A DNA stretch of 42,847 nucleotides from Pseudomonadota bacterium (GTDB taxonomy: Bacteria > Pseudomonadota > Gammaproteobacteria > Burkholderiales > SHXO01): positions 1 through 42,847 of the forward strand of contig JAEZCG010000181.1 in the NCBI GenBank assembly GCA_023430065.1, written 5' to 3'. The translations under genes were made by a program, and so were the position numbers. Below are positions 38,913 to 42,847 of the stretch, one piece after another. A model generated the notes under the pieces. It searched no databases. It was not told where the DNA came from and saw only the letters and a program-made list of their open reading frames with translations. Within the stretch, counting starts at the first letter, position 1; every line of letters begins with the position of its first letter.

Positions 38913-39772
38913 CGGGCAATCTCCTTGCGCACGTCGACGGTCCGCAGGATCAGGGCGATCAGTAGCACCACGGTCAACAGCAGCACCATCGACGCAGCCG
39001 CTGCGCTGGGATACTGCAGCACGGCGATGTCCTCGAACAGGGCCGATACGATCGAGGCCGATCCTCCCCCGCTCATCACCTTCACCACAAAGAAGTCGCC
39101 CATCACGATCGACAGCACGAAGATCGATCCCAGCGCGATTCCGTTCTTGGACAAGGGCAGCACGATGTGGCGCATGACGTCCAGGCGACTGGCGCCGGCG
39201 TCCATCGCGGCCTCTACGGTGCGCTTGTCTATGCGACCCATGGCATTGAATATGGGCACGATCATGAAGATGGTCAGCTGGTGCACGTAGGCCACCACCA
39301 CGGCAAAGTCGGAGAACAACAGCCATTCGATCGGCTGCTCGATCAAACCGATCGACATCAGGATCGAGTTGACCAGCCCGTTCTTTCCCAGCAGGGGGAT
39401 CCACGAGATCATGCGGATGATGTTCGAGGTCCAGAAGGGAATCGTGCACAGCAGGAACAGGCCGATCGCGAGCAACTGGTTGCGTACGTGGAACACCAGG
39501 AAGTAGGCGATCCAGAAGCCGATCAGCAGCGTGAACACCCACGTCAGCAAGGCGAACTTCAGGGTGCTGAAGTACAGCCGCAGCGTCAGCTCGGAGCCGA
39601 ACACCGCGGCATAGTTGTCGAAGGTGAGGTGCGGGATCATGCCGCCGAACCCGTCGCTCTCGAGAAAGCTGGCGATGCCCACCACCACGATGGGCACGAT
39701 GAAGAATGGCACCAGCACCAGCACCAGCGGCGACACGTACAACCAGCCGAGCGCGTTCGAGCGTCGCGACAT
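38909..39772 (-). CDS. ABC transporter permease, PotB-like
   Basis: The 287-residue permease has six hydrophobic segments and the EAA loop EAAMDAGASRLDVMRHIVLP. It is the first permease gene after the substrate-binding protein, 18 bases downstream, and overlaps the second permease gene by 4 bases. A Tyr/Phe-rich middle and long first periplasmic loop (GMIPHLTFDNYAAVFG) are typical of PotB. Confidence 0.92.
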   Translation of the reverse strand: MSRRSNALGWLYVSPLVLVLVPFFIVPIVVVGIASFLESDGFGGMIPHLTFDNYAAVFGSELTLRLYFSTLKFALLTWVFTLLIGFWIAYFLVFHVRNQLLAIGLFLLCTIPFWTSNIIRMISWIPLLGKNGLVNSILMSIGLIEQPIEWLLFSDFAVVVAYVHQLTIFMIVPIFNAMGRIDKRTVEAAMDAGASRLDVMRHIVLPLSKNGIALGSIFVLSIVMGDFFVVKVMSGGGSASIVSALFEDIAVLQYPSAAAASMVLLLTVVLLIALILRTVDVRKEIAR

Positions 39773-39790
39773 GACCCGTTCCCAGTACGC

Positions 39791-41140
39791 TCAGGCCGAC
39801 TTGAAGTCGTTCCAGCGCTTGTTCATGTATACCGACTCGTCCATCAGCGTGTTCCAGCAGGAGATGTTGGTCACGCGCTCGAGGATGGAGCCGCCGTCGC
39901 GCCTCGCGCCGGCCTTCTCCATCGGCACGCCGTAGGGATCGAGAATGGTGTCCTTGGCAGGCTTGCCCTCGTACCAGTAGTCCCATTCGTTGGGCGTGAG
40001 CCGCTTCTTCGCCGTGCCGGGAACCGGGCTGTAGTAGCCGTAGCGGGCCACGAAGCCTCCCTGCCAGCCGGACAGGTACCAGTTCAGGTACTCGTAGGCA
40101 GCGTCGAGTTTCTTGCCATCCAGATGGCGCATGAGCGCCATGCCATTGCACCAGCCGCGATAGCCTTCCTTGCCGCCCTTGAGGTTGACCGGCGCGTAGA
40201 TGCACGGCATCCCCTTGACGCGCACCGCCGCCACCGCCGGAGACCACATCGACTGGATGATCACCTCTCCTGCCGCCATCAGCTGCACCGACTGGTCGAA
40301 GGTGGTCCAGGTGGCGCGGAAATGACCCTGTTTCTTGAGCTCGATCAGCCGGTTGATGGTGAAGTCGATCTCCTTCCTGGTCATGTTGCCCTTGTTGCCG
40401 TACTTGATCTCCCCGGCACTCTCGAAGCACAGGGCAGCGTCCATGATGCCGATGGCGGGAACGTCGAGGATCGCGGCCTTGCCCTTGAACTCAGGGTTGA
40501 TCAGCTCCTTCCATTCGGTGATCTCGCGCTTGATCAGGTCGGGGCGGTAGCCCATCGAGTCGGCGTTGTAGACCTGCGGCAGGAAGGTCATCCAGTCGGT
40601 GACGCCGGCATGCAGCTCGGTCGCGTCCTTCTTCTCGATGTACATCGCCTCGTATGGCGAGATGCCCTGGCGCGACACCGCCTTGCCGTTGATCTCTCCC
40701 CTAGTGAAAATGGGCAGGATGTTGTCGAACTCCTTGATGCGCTTGCGCTCGATCCCCTGCAGCACGCCGCGCCTGGTGGCGAGCTTGGCCTGCCAGCCCT
40801 CGACATCGGCGATGTCGACCGAGTTGGGCTGGGTGACGAAACGGTTGATCGCGGCGGTGGTGTCCAGGTTCTGCATCGTCACCTTGAAGCCGAGGTCCTT
40901 CGATGCCTGGTCTCCGATGGCCTTCACCACCGAATAGGACACGCCGACGTGGCGCAGTTCGATGTTCTTGATCTCCTGCGCCCAGATCATCGGAAAACCG
41001 GTGATGGCCTGCGTGGCGGCGGCGCCCGCAACCGCGGCGGCGCCCTTGAGTACCTTGCGACGAGACGAGTCGACCCCGCGCGCCGTGTCCGGCGTGTCGA
41101 CCTGTGCTGCGGGCTGCGAAGCTTCCTTGCTCTCGTTCAT
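39791..41140 (-). CDS. ABC transporter substrate-binding protein, PotD-like, Tat-exported
   Basis: The 449-residue binding protein has a twin-arginine signal: a polar N-region ending SRRKVLK (RR at 27-28) and a hydrophobic stretch ending at about residue 54. Tat export suggests it folds in the cytoplasm, which is unusual for a simple sugar or amine binder. The rest matches polyamine/iron(III)-type family 1 solute-binding proteins, with a domain-swap pattern (e.g. YNADSMGYRPDL, WNTLMDESVYM). GGAGG lies before the ATG. It is the first gene of the eight-gene set 2 operon and is divergent from coxG, with 253 bases between them. Confidence 0.9.
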   Translation of the reverse strand: MNESKEASQPAAQVDTPDTARGVDSSRRKVLKGAAAVAGAAATQAITGFPMIWAQEIKNIELRHVGVSYSVVKAIGDQASKDLGFKVTMQNLDTTAAINRFVTQPNSVDIADVEGWQAKLATRRGVLQGIERKRIKEFDNILPIFTRGEINGKAVSRQGISPYEAMYIEKKDATELHAGVTDWMTFLPQVYNADSMGYRPDLIKREITEWKELINPEFKGKAAILDVPAIGIMDAALCFESAGEIKYGNKGNMTRKEIDFTINRLIELKKQGHFRATWTTFDQSVQLMAAGEVIIQSMWSPAVAAVRVKGMPCIYAPVNLKGGKEGYRGWCNGMALMRHLDGKKLDAAYEYLNWYLSGWQGGFVARYGYYSPVPGTAKKRLTPNEWDYWYEGKPAKDTILDPYGVPMEKAGARRDGGSILERVTNISCWNTLMDESVYMNKRWNDFKSA

Positions 41141-41253
41141 GATCAACCTCCAGATATACGACCGGCACCACCCGGACCGTGGACGATGACGCGACTGCGT
41201 TGCGTGTGATCGAGAGGCTATCCGCGGCATCTCCAAAAGGAAAATGAGAAGTT

Positions 41254-41290
41254 GTTATGAGCGATCGGCGGTGCGCGTTATGAGCGATCG
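41254..41290. promoter_or_regulatory. 14-bp direct repeat in the set 2 divergent promoter region
   Basis: GTTATGAGCGATCG occurs exactly at 41254-41267 and again at 41277-41290, giving a 23-bp period, close to two helical turns. The second copy runs on to complete GCGATCGC. The repeats lie between the divergent substrate-binding gene and coxG and so could be a tandem regulator site controlling both. No such repeat is seen elsewhere in the window. Confidence 0.6.
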
Positions 41291-41393
41291 CATAGGGGAC
41301 ACGACTCCCGTTCGCGCTCGGGGACATGCAACAATAGGTGCATCGGAGTGCCGCGCCGAGGCTGCACCCGCGAACACTTGACGAGGACAGAAG

Positions 41394-41966
41394 ATGGAAA
41401 TGACCGGTTCGCAGCGCATCCCGCTGCCGCAGCAACGGGTGTGGGACGCGCTGAACGACCTAGACGTTCTGAAGGCATGCATTCCGGGTTGCGACAGCGT
41501 CGAGAAGGTGTCCGATACCGAGTACAAGGTGGCAATGACCGCGGCGGTCGGACCGGTGAAGGCGCGCTTCAACGGCAAGCTCGCGCTGTCGAACATCAAT
41601 CCGCCGCAGTCCTACACCCTCGCCTTCGAGGGTTCCGGCGGTGCGGCCGGCTTCGGCAAGGGCAGCAGCGAGGTGACGCTCGTGCCGGAGGGCAACGAGA
41701 CGGTGCTCAACTACAACGCGAAAGCCTCGGTCGGCGGCAAGCTCGCCCAGGTCGGCTCGCGCCTGATCGACGGCGTGGCGAGGAAGATGGCCGAGGACTT
41801 CTTCGCGCGCTTCAATGCGACCGTGGCTCCGGCGACTCCCGTTGAGGCCGCACACGGCGTCGATCACGCGCACGGCGCGGACGTGGGCGGTCCGTGGATC
41901 TGGATCGTCCTGGCAGGACTCCTGGTTGCCCTGTACGCGGTCTGGGCGATGCAGCAGGCGCTGTAG
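41394..41966 (+). CDS. coxG: CoxG family SRPBCC protein with C-terminal membrane anchor
   Basis: The 190-residue protein has a SRPBCC-type lipid- or ligand-binding domain (about residues 1-145) of the CoxG group, a linker with histidines (HGVDHAH, 154-160) and one hydrophobic helix (about 168-185) at the C terminus. CoxG in CO-oxidising mycobacteria anchors CODH to the membrane and helps deliver electrons to quinone. Here it probably does so for the set 1 or set 2 hydroxylase. GAGGACAGAAG precedes the ATG. It is followed by the SDR gene 61 bases later. Confidence 0.88.
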   Translation: MEMTGSQRIPLPQQRVWDALNDLDVLKACIPGCDSVEKVSDTEYKVAMTAAVGPVKARFNGKLALSNINPPQSYTLAFEGSGGAAGFGKGSSEVTLVPEGNETVLNYNAKASVGGKLAQVGSRLIDGVARKMAEDFFARFNATVAPATPVEAAHGVDHAHGADVGGPWIWIVLAGLLVALYAVWAMQQAL

Positions 41967-42027
41967 CCGGCCCGCGCCCCTGATCTAGAATGACGCGTTT
42001 ACACCGAATCGGTTTCCGGGAGGAGGC

Positions 42028-42780
42028 ATGAACAAACTGGATCTCAATGGCCGCGTGTGCATCGTCACCGGCGGCGTGTCCGGCATCGGACTGGCCGTTG
42101 CGCAGCGCATGGCCGACTCGGGTGCCTCCGTCAGCCTGTGGGACCGGGATGCTGCCGCGCTGGAGCGCGTGGCGAAGGACCTGTCTGCCAAGACCAAGAT
42201 GCACACGGCCCAGGTCGACATCGCCGATTACCCGCAGGTGCAGGCGGCGGCGAAGGCCACGGCGGCGCACTTCGGCAAGATCGACGCCCTGGTCAACTCC
42301 GCGGGCGTTGCAGGCAAGAACGCAATGGTGTGGGAGTATCCGGTCGACGAGTGGATCCGGGTGCACGACATCAACATCCACGGCACCTTTTACACCTGCC
42401 GCGAGGTCGTGCCGCACCTGCAGAAGAACGGCTATGGCCGGATCGTGAACATCGCCTCGATCGCGGGCAAGGAAGGCAACCCCACCGCATCGTCGTACAG
42501 CTCGTCGAAGGCTGCGGTGATCGGCTTCACCAAGTCGCTGGGCAAGGAACTGGCGAAGCAGAACATCACGGTAAACTGCGTCACCCCCGCCGCGGTGAAG
42601 ACGCCGATCTTCGACCAGGTCAGCCAGCAGCACATCGACTACATGCTGCAGAAGATCCCGATGGGCCGGTTCGGAACGGTCGAAGAGATCGCCTCGATGG
42701 TGTGCTGGCTGTGCACCGAAGACGCCTCGTTCACGACTGGCGGGGTGTTCGATCTGTCCGGCGGACGCGCCACGTATTGA
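42028..42780 (+). CDS. SDR family NAD(P)-dependent oxidoreductase (copy 3)
   Basis: The 250-residue classical short-chain dehydrogenase has the nucleotide motif TGGVSGIG, NSAG in place of NNAG and catalytic YSSSK. GGGAGGAGG precedes the ATG. It differs more from the two duplicated SDRs at 12111 and 12943 than they do from each other. Context with coxG and the set 2 operon suggests oxidation of a hydroxy compound in the same pathway; the substrate is not readable. Confidence 0.92.
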   Translation: MNKLDLNGRVCIVTGGVSGIGLAVAQRMADSGASVSLWDRDAAALERVAKDLSAKTKMHTAQVDIADYPQVQAAAKATAAHFGKIDALVNSAGVAGKNAMVWEYPVDEWIRVHDINIHGTFYTCREVVPHLQKNGYGRIVNIASIAGKEGNPTASSYSSSKAAVIGFTKSLGKELAKQNITVNCVTPAAVKTPIFDQVSQQHIDYMLQKIPMGRFGTVEEIASMVCWLCTEDASFTTGGVFDLSGGRATY

Positions 42781-42786
42781 GCGGGC

Positions 42787-42847
42787 GGTTCCGCCTGTGG
42801 TGGAACCCTTGCGCGCCCGGTGAGTCGTGACTGGTTCGAATCACGAC
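42787..42847. terminator. Two hairpins after the last SDR gene
   Basis: GGTTCC (42787) and GGAACC (42802) form a 6-bp stem with a 9-base loop. GTCGTGA (42824) and TCACGAC (42841) form a perfect 7-bp stem with a 10-base loop, ending exactly at the window edge. Neither is followed by visible T residues, so one or both may be a terminator whose T-run lies outside the window, or another structured element. Confidence 0.4.

Noticed and set aside
42824..42847. tRNA-like T-arm (GGTTCGAATC) at the right edge
   Set aside because: The bases flanking TTCGAAT do not form the 5-bp T-stem; only an outer 7-bp inverted repeat pairs, so this is a hairpin, not a tRNA end.

Overview
The window is GC-rich and tightly packed, with short intergenic gaps and GTG/TTG starts beside strong Shine-Dalgarno sequences. 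The family mix suggests a betaproteobacterium: CNP1-like protein, DUF3025, DUF3501 next to a rubrerythrin, a PcaF-type thiolase, TRAP transporters and CoxDEG-type accessory genes. The species cannot be named from the sequence alone. No rRNA, tRNA, CRISPR array, transposase or replication origin was found.

Left part (1-9,500). A 53-54 bp tandem hairpin repeat lies at the very edge. Next comes a leftward run: rubrerythrin, Fe-S oxidoreductase, DUF3501, cyclopropane fatty acid synthase, CNP1-like protein. The first three form a recognisable oxidative-stress/redox module. They are driven by a near-consensus sigma-70 promoter with a perfect inverted repeat at the predicted transcription start. Then follow an MFS exporter, a membrane fatty acid desaturase, a DUF3025 protein, an L-2-hydroxyglutarate-dehydrogenase-like flavoprotein and a 43-residue membrane protein closed by a textbook terminator.

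Middle-left (9,600-17,500). A PcaF-like thiolase converges on a leftward five-gene run. That run holds two duplicated SDR dehydrogenases, a small beta-rich protein, a lone contractile-tail tube-like (T4 gp19 family) protein and a 67-residue protein. Going rightward is a probable copper-uptake module: a DUF2946 protein, a TonB-dependent receptor with a CxxxM motif like that of OprC, and an unknown secreted protein.

Right part (17,500-42,800). This is a large catabolic region built around two molybdenum hydroxylases of the xanthine dehydrogenase/CODH-like family. Both large subunits carry the AYRGAGR active-site motif, so neither is a genuine form I CO dehydrogenase. In set 1 the large subunit (17500-19803, minus) is separated from its likely small and medium subunits (26895-28190, plus). 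Between them lie a TRAP transporter, protocatechuate 3,4-dioxygenase (pcaHG), an MFS permease and a PcaB-type cycloisomerase. After a small 9-bp-periodic inverted-repeat element come the MoxR-type ATPase and the CoxE-like VWA protein, which probably mature the enzyme, and a LysR regulator. Set 2 is one leftward eight-gene operon (41140 to 31738): a complete PotABCD-like ABC importer, then small, large and medium hydroxylase subunits, and an amidase. Divergent from it are a membrane-anchored CoxG and a third SDR dehydrogenase.

Taken together, the right part reads as two import-and-oxidise pathways sharing one set of Mo-hydroxylase accessory proteins. One of them probably drains into the protocatechuate/beta-ketoadipate route, and PcaF at 9669 could supply its last step. 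The substrates are not readable from the sequence.
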